DNA from: DASPOJ01 sp049790315
GTDB lineage: Bacteria > Acidobacteriota > Terriglobia > Acidiferrales > UBA7541
DNA length: 5,941 bases
Direction of reading: 5' to 3'
NCBI GenBank assembly: GCA_049790315.1
Contig: JBAQYV010000113.1
Coordinates: forward strand, 1-5,941
Below are positions 5,522 to 5,941 of this stretch, piece by piece (position 1 is the first letter of the stretch; each line of letters starts with the position of its first letter). The notes beneath the pieces were generated by a model. That model searched no databases. It was given only the letters and a program-made list of their open reading frames with translations, and was not told where the DNA came from. Both the position numbers and the translations under genes were made by a program.

Positions 5522-5941
5522 TCAACTCAGAAGAACTAAGGCCCCGCTGGCATGCGGCACTGACACGGTGAATTTTCCACCGCGCGGAGATAACTTTTCC
5601 TGGCCGGCAGCGGACCAGGAACCGTTTGCTGCCACCTTCGCGCCGCCGAGAGTGACTCCGGACGTTGCTTCGAGCGCAGGACCCGAGAGGCGCCAAACGC
5701 GGCCGCGCTTGGCTTGAGCGGCCGCATCACCGTCGATGGTGAGGTCAATTTCGAGATCGCGCGCGGCATCCTTATTGAGGAGAGCGATTGTCAGGCCATC
5801 GGATGTTCTCGCGGCGTAGGCGGTCGCGTTCGCACCTTGCGGATCGAAATCGTTCGCGACGATAGACGCGCCGGCGAAATGGCTCGCAAGCATCATCCCG
5901 TAAAAAATGGGACGCGGGAAAAACCCGTTCTTTTCGTCGCC
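5522..5941 (-). CDS. C-terminal part of a GH79-like glycoside hydrolase (5' part beyond window edge)
   Basis: The frame is open from the right edge to a TGA at 5524-5522, giving the last 139 residues of a larger protein. RPIFYGMMLASHFAGA (10-25) resembles the end of a catalytic (beta/alpha)8 barrel in clan GH-A enzymes. The remainder resembles the all-beta GH79 C-terminal domain: NATAYAARTSDGLTIALLNKD (about 38-58), then RVWRLSGPALEATSGVTLGG, a NGSW segment and the closing VPHASGALVLLS. Acidobacterial GH79 enzymes include beta-glucuronidases acting on plant or microbial polysaccharides; the catalytic glutamates and any signal peptide are in the missing part, so activity and location cannot be judged. 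A start at the internal ATGs near 5896 is unlikely because the family-like sequence continues upstream of them. The assignment to GH79, rather than another GH-A family with a similar C-terminal domain, is moderate. Confidence 0.72.
   Translation of the reverse strand, partial: GDEKNGFFPRPIFYGMMLASHFAGASIVANDFDPQGANATAYAARTSDGLTIALLNKDAARDLEIDLTIDGDAAAQAKRGRVWRLSGPALEATSGVTLGGAKVAANGSWSAAGQEKLSPRGGKFTVSVPHASGALVLLS

Noticed and set aside
5241..5696. Open frame of 151 codons on the minus strand bridging the glycoside hydrolase and the Fe-S scaffold gene
   Set aside because: It overlaps both genes in another frame and resembles neither a fusion nor a known family.

Overview
The window looks like ordinary chromosome of a GC-rich soil-type bacterium, most probably an Acidobacteriota. 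Three things suggest this: a PknB-type kinase fused through one membrane helix to a TolB-like (PD40) beta-propeller, a GH79-type glycoside hydrolase C-terminus, and an XdhC/MocA pair whose sequence style (for example the kinase activation segment ending GTVAYMSPEQ) is typical of that phylum. The assignment rests on recalled family resemblance, not on a search.

Layout from left to right: (1) 1-2609, minus strand, a large receptor-like Ser/Thr kinase that runs off the left edge; (2) 2761-3237, minus, a PhnB-like VOC/glyoxalase-fold protein; (3) a divergent intergenic region of about 300 bp carrying a good sigma70-type promoter for the plus strand; (4) 3540-4376, plus, XdhC-family maturation factor, followed 7 nt later by (5) 4384-4983, plus, a MocA/MobA-like nucleotidyltransferase; (6) 5047-5403, minus, a short divergent IscU/NifU-N-type Fe-S scaffold facing the mocA end; (7) 5522-5941, minus, the C-terminal part of a GH79-like glycoside hydrolase that enters from the right edge.

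Functionally, genes 4 and 5 are a plausible two-gene operon for making and loading the molybdenum cofactor of xanthine dehydrogenase/CO dehydrogenase-type enzymes. These enzymes also need [2Fe-2S] clusters, so the neighbouring Fe-S scaffold may belong to the same theme, although it is transcribed convergently and the link is only inference. No molybdenum hydroxylase structural gene is in the window. The kinase, VOC protein and glycoside hydrolase look unrelated to this theme.

I see no mobile element, tRNA, rRNA, CRISPR array or clear intrinsic terminator. The two observations most worth checking are the Fe-S scaffold, which has Gly where IscU has its third conserved cysteine but carries two additional cysteines, and the promoters of the kinase and scaffold genes, whose -10 elements lie so close to the start codon that the mRNAs would be leaderless or nearly so. 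I found nothing that justifies claiming a wholly new system.
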